From Gp6-AA40 sp035649635 (GTDB lineage: Bacteria; Acidobacteriota; Vicinamibacteria; Vicinamibacterales; UBA2999): a stretch of DNA of 64,000 bases. The notes beneath the pieces are model-generated. The model had not been told where the DNA came from. It made no database searches and saw only the letters and a program-made list of their open reading frames with translations. The stretch covers positions 1 through 64,000 of the forward strand of contig DASRJE010000140.1 of the NCBI GenBank assembly GCA_035649635.1. Direction: 5' to 3'. The translations under genes were made by a program, and so were the position numbers. Of the stretch, positions 45,264 through 54,119 are shown piece by piece (the stretch's first letter is position 1; each line of letters begins with the position of its first letter).

Positions 45264-46835
45264 TCAGTGGACCCACTCGCGCTTCTTCTCGAAGCGATCG
45301 CCCACCGCGGCAGGCTTGCCGTCGGCTTCCGCGGGATTCGCCCCAGGCCGCTCGACGGATGGCCGCGCGATTTTCATCCGCACGGCAATCGGTCGCAGCA
45401 GGCGCCGCAGGACGCGCACCCAGATAGATTGAGTGAGCGGTTCCACTCGCAAGTGACCCAATCGCTCGATCTCGTCGGCCAGCAGCGGCGTGGCGGGCAC
45501 GTCAATGCCGCGTGGACGCACGAACCCCTCGACGAACTTGGCCAGCTTGCGCTCGTCTTCGTCCGACCGATCGAAGACACGGGCGATGGCGCGTGTGTGC
45601 TCCTCGACCGTGCCGGACATGTGCAGAAGCCCGCCGTGCTCGTTCAACAGATAGCGGAAGTGCAACGTGCCTTCCTGAGTCGCCGCGTATTCCGGAGCGC
45701 GAATCGAGAAGACCTGCCGTCCCGCGATCCCGGCTTCGATCTGGGCGCTGGTGTTGATCCCCACGGCAGCCGCTGAGTGGTACAGCGAATCGAAGTAATC
45801 GTTCTTCGAGCCGGCATCGACCGGGTTGGCGCCCTCCCCTGGCCATAGCACGACGTGAGGAAACTCAGCGAGATCGAACCGCTTCCATCGACTCATGTCA
45901 TTGCGAGGATGCGGACGGATCAGGACGCTGCTCTCTCGCACTCGCGGATCGGAAGCCGAACGCAGCGCCTGCACCCACCGCTTGACGAAATCGGCCTCGC
46001 GCGGCGCGATGAACTGCGACGAACAGAGATACAGCAAATAGGGCTTCTCTGACGGCAGCCCCACCTTCTGACAGAATTCCGCGCGAGTCGTGCTGGGTCC
46101 ACGCGTGAACCACTGGTCGTAACAGGGCGCACCTGTAGGCACGATGTGCTCAGTCTCGATACCGTGCAACGTCGCGGCCTCGCGTACCTGCGCGCCGTTC
46201 CATACGAAGACGAGGTCCGGGTGGACGTGGATCAACCCCTTGTTCGTGAGGTTGTCCCAGCTGTGCACGCAAAGTCCGCTTGGAATTCCCAGCGTGCGGG
46301 CCGCCTTCACGTATTCCTCTTGAGCCGAGGCGAAGTCGACGAGGGGCGTCACGAGAAGGAGATCGGGAGCCTGGCTCCTGACCACTTCGAGCACGAAGGG
46401 ATCAGCCGGGATTGCGCGTTCAACGAATCGGAGCACGCGCGTGACCAGAGCCAGCCCGGCGCGCGATCGAATCAGCGGCAACCCGACAAACTTGCGCATC
46501 GACGGCGCAAGATGGCGAGTAGCCCGATCACGGAGCGCGTGTGCGTCGCGGTACTCTGGCGCTCGATACCGCGCGTAGTCGCCAACCGAGCGAATCGCGC
46601 GCGCAAGGGGTACCCAGGGACGCTGAACCTTGTCGATCGGTTCTGAATACGTGATCGTCGAGTGCGCCCTGGTCAACTCGTGGAGCAACCGGGACTCACC
46701 CAGCTTGTCTCGCCGCATGAAGATCAGGTGAATCCGATGACCGCGGCGGGCAAGTTCTTCTACCGTGGAGGCGAAGTTCCTCAGCGCACCCGAGTGACGC
46801 ATCGAGAACAGGATCTTCATCGGAGGAGTGCTCAC
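45264..46835 (-). CDS. Family A surface-carbohydrate protein, copy A4
   Basis: A 523-residue paralogue closest to the A half of 48923-51586: MKILFSMRHSGALRNFAST, DLLLVTPLVDFASAQEEYVKAA, LGIPSGLCVHSWDNLTNKG, FVWNGAQVREA, GAPCYDQWF, LYLCSSQFIAPREADFV, VLIRPHPRNDM, YHSAAAVGINTSAQIEAGIAG, EGTLHFRYLLNEHGGLL. The GTG at 46835 overlaps the methyltransferase stop (GTGA); an ATG at 46820 directly at MKILFSM is the alternative. Basic C-terminal tail as in A3. Confidence 0.72.
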   Translation of the reverse strand: MSTPPMKILFSMRHSGALRNFASTVEELARRGHRIHLIFMRRDKLGESRLLHELTRAHSTITYSEPIDKVQRPWVPLARAIRSVGDYARYRAPEYRDAHALRDRATRHLAPSMRKFVGLPLIRSRAGLALVTRVLRFVERAIPADPFVLEVVRSQAPDLLLVTPLVDFASAQEEYVKAARTLGIPSGLCVHSWDNLTNKGLIHVHPDLVFVWNGAQVREAATLHGIETEHIVPTGAPCYDQWFTRGPSTTRAEFCQKVGLPSEKPYLLYLCSSQFIAPREADFVKRWVQALRSASDPRVRESSVLIRPHPRNDMSRWKRFDLAEFPHVVLWPGEGANPVDAGSKNDYFDSLYHSAAAVGINTSAQIEAGIAGRQVFSIRAPEYAATQEGTLHFRYLLNEHGGLLHMSGTVEEHTRAIARVFDRSDEDERKLAKFVEGFVRPRGIDVPATPLLADEIERLGHLRVEPLTQSIWVRVLRRLLRPIAVRMKIARPSVERPGANPAEADGKPAAVGDRFEKKREWVH

Positions 46836-47761
46836 GTGCCGGCGCCCGCCTCGGCGACGGTGACGAGCTTCAGCCCAGCTTTCTCGATTTTGGCGAGGGC
46901 GTCCTGCGCGCGGGCCACGTTGTTGGGCGGCCGGTAGCCATGCGCGACCTCGATCGCCGGTATTGCCGGTGCGACGTCATTGCGCAGAAAGACGGCGTTG
47001 ACTCTCTCGGTCGCAACGAGGCGGTAGCCTTTGCGGCGCCCCAGATGAGCAAACGCCGCGAGTGATGCGCCGCGATAGCTTCTCGTGACCGTCGTACCAA
47101 CCTTGAAATCGGCGTCGTAGGGAACGGTTACGGCGCGCTCGGGACCGAACAACCAGTTGTATTCGAGGACGACGACACGCGGCGAGCAGACGGTAATCGC
47201 CTCCCATACCCAGTAGTCGTTGCCATCGATGTCGAGACTCAGGAGATCCAGCTCCCCAGTGAATCCATGGACCGTCAGCAGGCGATCCACGTCCTCCCGT
47301 GTGACGCGATGCTTGACGATCGTGACCGCATGCCCCGCATACCGCACACTAACCGAGGCGATCTTGGCGCGATTGGCATCCACCATGAGACCGGTCCATC
47401 CGCATTCCTGCACCAGGAACCCGGAGTTGCCGCCATTGCTGCCACACCCAATCTCGACGCAGCGCCGGTTCGTCGTGCCGATCCGCTTGAACAGCGCAAG
47501 CAGCAGTCCGTCTTCTTCGTTCTGCGACCGAATACGGAAACGCTGCGACAGCACGTCGTAGGGAGGCGGAAGCTCCACCCCATCCAGATAGAGCTTGCGC
47601 ACGATGGCCGGCAGCATCTTGATATTCGGCTTCAGGTCGGCAATCGCTTCTTCGAGTCTCGTCAGCCGGTGGGAGATCTCTTTGAGCTGCTCCTCGATTC
47701 GGACATCGCCTTCGCCTGTGGCCTCTTTGGCCACACGTCGCAGACGTTTGATCAGCGTCAC
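46832..47761 (-). CDS. FkbM-like methyltransferase with N-terminal coiled coil, copy 1
   Basis: A 309-residue protein. Residues about 20-45 are a short coiled coil (IEEQLKEISHRLTRLEEAI). The rest is FkbM-like: RFRIRSQNEEDGLLLALF, RCVEIGCGSNGGNSGFLVQE (SAM motif), DLLSLDIDGNDYWVWEAI, VVVLEYN and GYRLVATERVNAVFLRND. Likely an O-methyltransferase acting on a glycan. A GTG start with AAAGG upstream is used. A paralogue with the same domain order lies at 55098-56060. Confidence 0.8.
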   Translation of the reverse strand: MTLIKRLRRVAKEATGEGDVRIEEQLKEISHRLTRLEEAIADLKPNIKMLPAIVRKLYLDGVELPPPYDVLSQRFRIRSQNEEDGLLLALFKRIGTTNRRCVEIGCGSNGGNSGFLVQECGWTGLMVDANRAKIASVSVRYAGHAVTIVKHRVTREDVDRLLTVHGFTGELDLLSLDIDGNDYWVWEAITVCSPRVVVLEYNWLFGPERAVTVPYDADFKVGTTVTRSYRGASLAAFAHLGRRKGYRLVATERVNAVFLRNDVAPAIPAIEVAHGYRPPNNVARAQDALAKIEKAGLKLVTVAEAGAGT

Positions 47762-47765
47762 GGCA

Positions 47766-48926
47766 TTACCTTTTGGTAACGGGGTCGGGAGTCAACCCCA
47801 TAATTGCCGCCTCCACCAGATGCGCGTCGTGGCGATCGAGGGCGAAGAACCCGCCGGGAAGCAAGCGATCGAAGACGCGGTTCGCCAGGTCCAGATGATG
47901 CGACTCGAAACCATTCCGGCGCGAAAAGAATGACAACGACGAGACGCCGTAGAACGGCGCCAGGTACGAGAACCCGCCATACGTCCCAATAAAGCCTTTC
48001 GCGCCGGCGATGAGACGCGTCTGCAGCTCGAGATTCTTTTGCGGGACGGCGTGCGAATCAACGACGAACAGACCCGAGTTCGTGCGCGCTTCGAAATCGC
48101 TATGCTCGTCGAGCTGCACCGATGTGCTGAGCAGTGCGACGGGCGCTCGGCGGCCGATGCAGCGAAGCGTCTCTGCGACAAACGCGCGATTATTCTGTGT
48201 GTCCGGAAACGCCTTGCTGAAGTAGAACTTCGCGACGACGTAGTTCGCCGGCAGGCCAGGAGGCAGCTCGGTGTCCGGCAGCGTAGTGAGGCGGCGAAAG
48301 ACAGAAAACGATTCGACCAGATCCAACGCTGCCTGCTTCCGCCACAGCGCTGCGAACAGTCGAAACATCGCAGACGGATGAACGACTGGCCCGTCCGTGA
48401 GCCGAAACCGCTCCCTGACTTTGCGGAGCACCTCGCGGTCGAACGGGCGACGCGCGTCGTATTGCTTCTTCTTGCCGACGGTCTGCGCTCGAAACTCCTC
48501 AGGCGACATCAGGTCGAGGATGTCCACGTAACGCGAGGTCAGGTGTTGATACCAGGGCGCCGTCCCGCCCCTCGAGACCACCACCATTCGACGTCCGCCA
48601 GGGCCCTGCTCTGCCAGCCAGCCAAGGAAAGGAATCCAATAGAGAAGCTCGAACCCGACTTCACCCGTCCATGGTCCGACGAGGACATCGGCGTCGGCGC
48701 GGACAGCCGCGAGTGCACGTTCCAGCGCCTCCTGCTGGGAGACGGTGCGTGATGCATCTTGCAACGGCGGGTCTGAAGACCCGCCGCTACGGATCTCGTG
48801 CGCCTCATGCCTGGCGTGCGCTTCGTGCGGAGCGTGAGCCTCATGCGAAGCATGAGCCTCATGCGACGCATGAGCCTCATCGTCGCCACCGAGCCAGCGC
48901 TGGAGAAACGCCCGCACGCTGCTCAT
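47766..48926 (-). CDS. Stand-alone family B protein with His-rich N-terminal repeat
   Basis: A 386-residue protein. Residues 17-44 are imperfect repeats of HEAHAS/HEAHAP/HEAHAR (18-base period), then a short segment (GGSSDPPL) that is the translation of the palindrome at 48765-48787. The family B domain follows: LVGPWTGEVGFELLYWIPF, VSRGGTAPWYQHL, VVHPSAMFRLFAALW, VVAKFYFSKAFPDTQNNRAF, FIGTYGGFSYLAPFYGVSSL. The start overlaps the stop of the A-B fusion gene (ATGA 48923-48926). Its enzymatic role is unknown; a GT-B-like transferase is my best guess. Confidence 0.7.
   Translation of the reverse strand: MSSVRAFLQRWLGGDDEAHASHEAHASHEAHAPHEAHARHEAHEIRSGGSSDPPLQDASRTVSQQEALERALAAVRADADVLVGPWTGEVGFELLYWIPFLGWLAEQGPGGRRMVVVSRGGTAPWYQHLTSRYVDILDLMSPEEFRAQTVGKKKQYDARRPFDREVLRKVRERFRLTDGPVVHPSAMFRLFAALWRKQAALDLVESFSVFRRLTTLPDTELPPGLPANYVVAKFYFSKAFPDTQNNRAFVAETLRCIGRRAPVALLSTSVQLDEHSDFEARTNSGLFVVDSHAVPQKNLELQTRLIAGAKGFIGTYGGFSYLAPFYGVSSLSFFSRRNGFESHHLDLANRVFDRLLPGGFFALDRHDAHLVEAAIMGLTPDPVTKR
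48765..48787. repeat. REP-like palindrome inside a coding region, copy 4
   Basis: GGCGGGTCTGAAGACCCGCC (48766-48785) flanked by C and GCTAC. Here the repeat is in frame within the stand-alone family B gene and adds GGSSDPP to the linker between the His-rich repeat and the domain. Confidence 0.8.
48795..48878 (-). repeat. In-frame 18-base tandem repeat encoding HEAHAx
   Basis: About 4.5 copies of an 18-base unit encode (HEAHAS/P/R)n in the family B protein at 47766-48926. The coding context and short period distinguish it from a CRISPR array. Confidence 0.8.
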
Positions 48927-51586
48927 CCCTTGAGAATGGCTTCCGTCCGATCCATCGCGCGTGTCAACTGGCCGCGCTCGCCAAACGCGAGTCCGAGCAC
49001 GTCGATGTCGCTCGTGTCGAGGACCACGTACGACCCGCGTTTGAAGCCGCCGAAGACGCGACGAGCCAGCTCGAGATGCTGTACGGAGAACTTCTCGCGG
49101 TGCGAGAAGAACGCCAGCGACGTGACACCGTACATTGGAGCCAGATACGACAGGCCGCCGTAGGTCCCGACGAACGCACGCGCCCGGCTGATGACCTTCG
49201 TCTGGATCTCGAGATTGTTTCGCGGCGTCATCAGATGGTCGACGCTGTGAATCCGAGGGTTCTTGCCGATCGCCATCTCCCAGTGGTCGTCGATGTGCAA
49301 ATCGGGATTGAGCAGCACGACGTCGCCGGCTTCGGTCAGCGTCTGGAGTAGCCGCGTCACGAAGAGCTTGTTCTCCTCCGTGTCCGGGAACGACTCGTTG
49401 AAGTAAAACCGCACGGCGGTATAGTCCCGTGGCAGCTCATTCGCAACGTCTGTCGTGTCCAGCGCCGGGAGACGTTCAAACGAGGCAAACGTTTCGACCA
49501 GGCTGATCGACATCTGCTGCTTCCAGTACGGATAGAAGAGCCGATACATGTACATCGGGTGCAGCAGGTCGACTTGCTTTGCCCCGAGGTGCTGATAGGC
49601 GACCTTGAGAATCTCTCGATCGAACTCGGTCAGCACGAGGTGCTTCTGCTTGTTCTCGCGTAATCGATCGGCGTTCTTGGTCCTGAACTGCTCGGGCGTG
49701 TAGAAGTCGAACAGGTCGATGTAGTTCGGCGTGATGTTCTTGTACCAGATGCCGGCGCCGCCTCTCGAGATCACGACCATGCGCTCGGGATCGAACGGGC
49801 GGTAGGTCTTGACCCAGTTGAGAAATGGAATCCAGTACAGCAACTCGAAGCCGACTTCACTGAGCCATGGACCAACGACGATGTGCTTCGGGCTGTTGGC
49901 CATCCGCTGGAGGATCTTCGGGATCGCCGTCATCTCCTGCGTGGGAATGTCGCCCGTCATCATCTGCGGCAGCACGCGCGGCACGATGTAGCGGCGCGCG
50001 AACTTCTTCGCCGGCCCCCACCTGAAGAAGTGCGCCGGAATCGCCACCAATCGCTTGAGGAAGAAATCGCTCACCGTGAGCGGCCGCAACTGCCGCTCGC
50101 GTTTCCGTGTGAGTCGCGCGAAGTAACGCACGATTTTCATCGCGGTGCCGATCGGATACAACGCGAGCCGAATCGCAAGCAGGCCGATCGATGGACGTTC
50201 GGGTGCCAGCTTCGGCAGGCGGCCAAGCTCTTCGATCGCATCGGCCAGGATGGGCGTCGCTGGGCGATCGAGGCCGTGCGGTCGCACGAACCCTTCAACG
50301 AAGCCGCGCAGCTTGCGATCGTCTTCCTCAGTGCGGTCTACGGCGCGCACCAGCGACTGCACGTGCTCGTCCAGTGAGTCAGCCATGTGGAGCAAGCCGC
50401 CGTTTTCGTTCAGCAGGTAGTGGAAGTGGAGTGTGCCTTCCTGCGTCCCGGCGTACTCCGGCACGCGAACGGAGAACACCGGACGCCCGACGATCCCCGA
50501 CTCAATCTGCGCGCTGGTGTTGATACCGACGGCCGCGACGGAGTGGTACATCGAGTCGAAGTAGTCGTTCTTGGAACCCTGGTCCACGGGGTTCGCGCCG
50601 CCACGCGGCCAGAGGACAACGTTGTGGAGCTCGGAGAAATCGAAGCGCTGCCACGGCTGCAGGTTCTCGGGATGGGGACGGATCAGGATCCCGGCCTCGC
50701 GGACGCGCGGGTCAGGCGCCTGTCGCACCGCACGGACCCACTTGTCGATGAACTCGGATTCATCGGGCGCGATGAACTGCGACGAGCAGAGATACAGGAA
50801 GAACGGCTTGTCGGCCGGCAAGCCAACTTTTCGGCAGAACTCCTCTCGCGTGGTGCTGGGCCTGCGCGCGAACCACTGGTCGTAGACCGGCGCACCGGTG
50901 GCGATCGCCTGCTCCGGGCGCACTCCGTGCATCGTGATCGCTTCGCGCCTCTGCGTCTCGTTCCAGACGAAGACGCGATCGGGGATGATCCGGATGAGCC
51001 CCTTGTTCGTCAGGTTGTCCCAACTGTGCACGCACAGACCGCTGCGCACACCGAGCGCTTTCGAGGCCTTGATGTACTCGACTTGATCCGAACCGATATC
51101 GACGAGCGGTGTGACCAGCACCATGTCGGGCCTCTGGCCCGCGATGAGATCGGCAATCCACTTATCTGTGGGAATCGCTCGCTCGATGACGTTGAGCGCG
51201 CCTGACACGAGGCCGAGCCCCGTCCGCGTTCGTACCAACGGCAAGGCCAGCACCCAGCGTAGGATGCCAGGCACGCGTTCGGCGGCGCGCTGTCGCAACG
51301 CGTGGGCGTCCTTGTACTCGGGCGTGCCGTAGCGCACGTAATCGGACGCCGATCTCACCCCACGCGCCAGCCCGAGCCAGAACCGCCACGGCGTCTTCTT
51401 GCCAAGCTCGCTGTAGGTGACGTTCGCGTGGTCGTTGGACAACTCCCACAGCAGGCGGCCGTCACCCAGTTTGTCCTGCATCATGAAGACGAGATGGACC
51501 TGATGACCGCGCTGTGCCAGCTCGTGGATCGTCGACGCATAGTTTCGGAGCGCGCCGGAATGGCGCATGGAGAAGAGAATCTTCAT
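48923..51586 (-). CDS. Family A - family B fusion protein
   Basis: An 887-residue fusion. Residues 1 to about 500 are family A (MKILFSMRHSGALRNYASTI, DMVLVTPLVDIGSDQVEYIK, GVRSGLCVHSWDNLTNKG, ATGAPVYDQWF, YLCSSQFIAP, ILIRPHPENL, YHSVAAVGINTSAQIESGIVG, EGTLHFHYLLNENGGLL). Residues about 560-887 are family B (VVGPWLSEVGFELLYWIPF, VISRGGAGIWYKNI, LHPMYMYRLFYPYW, TAVRFYFNESFPDTEENKLF, FVGTYGGLSYLAPMYGVTSL). It lies directly downstream of wzt-wzm (one base from wzm). The fusion is evidence that A and B work on the same glycan. Confidence 0.8.
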   Translation of the reverse strand: MKILFSMRHSGALRNYASTIHELAQRGHQVHLVFMMQDKLGDGRLLWELSNDHANVTYSELGKKTPWRFWLGLARGVRSASDYVRYGTPEYKDAHALRQRAAERVPGILRWVLALPLVRTRTGLGLVSGALNVIERAIPTDKWIADLIAGQRPDMVLVTPLVDIGSDQVEYIKASKALGVRSGLCVHSWDNLTNKGLIRIIPDRVFVWNETQRREAITMHGVRPEQAIATGAPVYDQWFARRPSTTREEFCRKVGLPADKPFFLYLCSSQFIAPDESEFIDKWVRAVRQAPDPRVREAGILIRPHPENLQPWQRFDFSELHNVVLWPRGGANPVDQGSKNDYFDSMYHSVAAVGINTSAQIESGIVGRPVFSVRVPEYAGTQEGTLHFHYLLNENGGLLHMADSLDEHVQSLVRAVDRTEEDDRKLRGFVEGFVRPHGLDRPATPILADAIEELGRLPKLAPERPSIGLLAIRLALYPIGTAMKIVRYFARLTRKRERQLRPLTVSDFFLKRLVAIPAHFFRWGPAKKFARRYIVPRVLPQMMTGDIPTQEMTAIPKILQRMANSPKHIVVGPWLSEVGFELLYWIPFLNWVKTYRPFDPERMVVISRGGAGIWYKNITPNYIDLFDFYTPEQFRTKNADRLRENKQKHLVLTEFDREILKVAYQHLGAKQVDLLHPMYMYRLFYPYWKQQMSISLVETFASFERLPALDTTDVANELPRDYTAVRFYFNESFPDTEENKLFVTRLLQTLTEAGDVVLLNPDLHIDDHWEMAIGKNPRIHSVDHLMTPRNNLEIQTKVISRARAFVGTYGGLSYLAPMYGVTSLAFFSHREKFSVQHLELARRVFGGFKRGSYVVLDTSDIDVLGLAFGERGQLTRAMDRTEAILKG

Positions 51587-51587
51587 G

Positions 51588-52472
51588 TCACAACTTGTCT
51601 ATCGACGATGCTTCCTCGCGGTTGAAGAACCAGATGCCCGAGATCAGGGTCAGCCCGATCATGGCGAACGAAATCGTCATCGACGTGGGATGCAGGTGCC
51701 CATAACCGAGCGTGCCCCACTTGAACATTTCGACGATGCTCGCCATCGGGTTTAGCCCGATCAGCCACCGCCACTGTTCGGGGATGATCGTGAGGGGGTA
51801 GATGATCGGCGTGAAATACATCCAGAACGGCATGAAGTAGCGGATCCCTTGACGAACGTCGGGATAGCGCGCCTGCAAAACCGACGTCCACAAACCCACT
51901 GACACGGTGAAGACCAGCGTCAGCAGAATCGCGGCGACGGCTGCCAGCAGCTCCGGCCGCAGCGTGATATACCAGAGGCCTTCATATCGCCGGTAGTAAA
52001 TCACCGTGAAGAAAATCACGATCAGCAGGATGGCCAGGTAGAGAAGGCCTGGAGCCACGGCCGACAACGGGAGAATCAGGCGCGGAAAATAGACCTTGGT
52101 GATGAGCTTCCGATTTCGTTCGAGGCTGCGCGTCACAACCAGCAGCGATCGCTCGAACAGAATCCAGGTCGTCATGCCGCACGAGAAGAACAGGAAGTAG
52201 GGCGGGCCATCCGACGCGATTCCGAGGACACCGCCGAAGATGAGGGCACTGATGCCCACCGGAGCGGTGACGCGTATCACCAGCCATATCCATCCCAGCT
52301 TCGTCCGCCGATACATGGCCTTCAACGCGTCGGCGGCGAAGTACCACCAGAGATACCGGTAACGCCACAACTCGCGTAACTTGTCGATAACGCCGTCGCG
52401 GCGTGGCTCGATCAGCCACAACGACTCACCGCTCACATTAATCGCGGATAGCGGTTCAGGCGCGGACGACAT
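51588..52472 (-). CDS. wzm: Polysaccharide ABC exporter permease
   Basis: A 294-residue ABC-2 type permease with six membrane segments: start region LRELWRYRYLWWYFAADALKAMYRRTKLGW (amphipathic interface helix), then FLFFSCGMTTWILFERSLL and a C-terminal GLTLISGIWFFNREE. With Wzt it exports an undecaprenyl-linked polysaccharide across the inner membrane. Its start overlaps the wzt stop by 17 bases. The cytoplasmic extension before the first membrane segment (about 40 residues) is as expected for O-antigen/capsule exporters. Confidence 0.92.
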   Translation of the reverse strand: MSSAPEPLSAINVSGESLWLIEPRRDGVIDKLRELWRYRYLWWYFAADALKAMYRRTKLGWIWLVIRVTAPVGISALIFGGVLGIASDGPPYFLFFSCGMTTWILFERSLLVVTRSLERNRKLITKVYFPRLILPLSAVAPGLLYLAILLIVIFFTVIYYRRYEGLWYITLRPELLAAVAAILLTLVFTVSVGLWTSVLQARYPDVRQGIRYFMPFWMYFTPIIYPLTIIPEQWRWLIGLNPMASIVEMFKWGTLGYGHLHPTSMTISFAMIGLTLISGIWFFNREEASSIDKL

Positions 52473-53724
52473 CGGCCTTCTTCTCCAGGCTCCATTCCAG
52501 CGTGGGGTCGATCACACCCATGCGGTGCTTGCCGGCGGAGGCATCTTTCGCATCCGCCCCGTAGACCATGAACGTCAAGGCGCGATTGACCACGAGCGCG
52601 TGCTCTTCCCGCTCCGCACGGGTCAATGTCACGCCGACGTTTATGGTGTAGTTGGTCTCGGACAGCAGCGACGCCGGGATCTTCACGAGCGCCTCATAGA
52701 CCATTTCCGGGATCACCCAGATCAGATCGGGTTGCGCCGAGCGCAGCACGAGCACGCCCTTGCAGAACAAGTCCACGCCACAACGCGCCTGGGTCTTGGC
52801 GCGGTAGGTTCGGAAGCGGATTCGAACGTAGACGTCCTCCCATTTCGGCGGCGAACCGATCTCCCGCCCGTCCGCCGACAACAGCTTTACGTCGACGATC
52901 TCGCCGTAACGTCCGGCGTGACTGCTGCCCTTCGCCTCCGGTTTCTCGCCAGACGTCAGCATCTCCCAGGCCGCGTTCTGGTACTCGGTCACCACGTCCT
53001 CTGGCTCACCCGACCGGTGCAGTTGCCCGTCCTTGATCCAGATCACGCGGTTGCAGATGCGCGAGACCGCCTCCATGTCATGCGAGACGAACAGCACTGT
53101 AAGCCCGGTCTCACGCGCGAGGTCGCGGACTTTCTGCAGGCAACGCTCCTGGAACTCGAGGTCGCCAACCGCCAGGATCTCGTCGGCCAGCAGAATGGAC
53201 GGCTGCATGTTGATCGCGACCGAGAATGCGAGCCGCAGGTACATCCCGCTCGAGAAGTACATCACCGGGGTATCAACGAAGTTCTGGATATCGGCGAAGT
53301 CGACGATGTCACTGAAGCGTTCGGCGGCGATGGACCGTGGAATGCCGTTGATGGCGGCGTTCATGAAGATGTTTTCCCGTGCCGTCGCCTCATCGTCGAA
53401 GCCGGCGCCAAGTTCGAGCAGCGATACCACGCGGCCGTGACCCCGGATTCGGCCCGCCGTCGGCGCGATCACTTTGGAAATGACCTTCAGGAGCGTGGTC
53501 TTCCCGGCCCCGTTGCCCCCGATAACCCCCAGGACGGTCCCACGCTCCACCTCGAAGGACACGTCGCGAAGCGCCCAGACTTCCTGTGCCCCCAGCAGTT
53601 CGCGGGCAAGAGGAATCGAAAAGAAGGACCGTAGCCGCTCGAGACGGGTCTCGGTGCGCTGAGACTTCAGCGGCCGCGGCACGAGGTACCGCTTGCTTAT
53701 GCCCTCGACGACAAGGCTATGCAT
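52456..53724 (-). CDS. wzt: Polysaccharide ABC exporter ATPase with C-terminal glycan-binding domain
   Basis: A 422-residue Wzt. The ATPase half has Walker A GVIGGNGAGKTTLL, signature YFSSGMYLRLAFSVA, Walker B ILLADEILAVGD and switch FVSHDMEAV. From about residue 270 there is a beta-rich C-domain (VYVRIRFRTYRAKTQ, CGVDLFCKGVLVLRSAQPDL, TFMVYGAD) like the one in Wzt of O9a-type systems that recognises a modified chain end before export. That domain implies a chain-terminating modification in this organism. Confidence 0.94.
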   Translation of the reverse strand: MHSLVVEGISKRYLVPRPLKSQRTETRLERLRSFFSIPLARELLGAQEVWALRDVSFEVERGTVLGVIGGNGAGKTTLLKVISKVIAPTAGRIRGHGRVVSLLELGAGFDDEATARENIFMNAAINGIPRSIAAERFSDIVDFADIQNFVDTPVMYFSSGMYLRLAFSVAINMQPSILLADEILAVGDLEFQERCLQKVRDLARETGLTVLFVSHDMEAVSRICNRVIWIKDGQLHRSGEPEDVVTEYQNAAWEMLTSGEKPEAKGSSHAGRYGEIVDVKLLSADGREIGSPPKWEDVYVRIRFRTYRAKTQARCGVDLFCKGVLVLRSAQPDLIWVIPEMVYEALVKIPASLLSETNYTINVGVTLTRAEREEHALVVNRALTFMVYGADAKDASAGKHRMGVIDPTLEWSLEKKADVVRA

Positions 53725-54119
53725 TGCAGAGAGTTGAAGCAGAGCTTCGCTCTGTCAGTCACACCTCGGAGCGTGCAACTGCGATTGGACGACCCACCAA
53801 TGACTCAGCCGCGCAGAGCGGACCTCACGACCACCTTCCCACTCAACTCCGAAGGGGCTTTCGGTGTTTGGACCACACTACCGCCTTGGCAGGATGCTGC
53901 CGGACGACGGTCGGAGGAGGAGGCAGGTAGGTGAGGATTTCGCACCGCTAGTCAGTCAGCCCCCACGCTGCGTCACATCGCCTGGAGGCCCACTGGACGC
54001 GTACAAACGCTGCGTAGTGTACAGCATACGGAAATACTGGAGCAAGCTGCGCACGTGCGAATGCGCGATCAATTTATCGGACGTGTGACGCGCACAACAG
54101 CCGATCAAAACGGCCACCC
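53725..54119. other. 395-base non-coding gap upstream of wzt
   Basis: The largest gap without a convincing gene. Frames on both strands are short and without family features (for example one at 53719-53934). On the minus strand a possible promoter is TTGCTC, 18 bases, TACACT at about 54016-54045, which would drive wzt-wzm and downstream genes. I see no terminator hairpin with a T run and no member of the repeat families. The gap may separate two transcription units. Confidence 0.5.
54016..54045 (-). promoter_or_regulatory. Candidate sigma-70 promoter for the wzt-wzm unit
   Basis: On the minus strand TTGCTC (-35-like) is followed after 18 bases by TACACT (-10-like). It is the best match I found in the gap before wzt, but GC-rich genomes give such matches by chance. 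Confidence 0.25.

Noticed and set aside
48795..48878. Short tandem repeats resembling a CRISPR array
   Set aside because: The 18-base units have no spacers and are in frame within a family B gene.
53719..53934. Small plus-strand frame in the gap before wzt
   Set aside because: No ribosome-binding site, no hydrophobic or known motif, and it partly overlaps wzt on the other strand.
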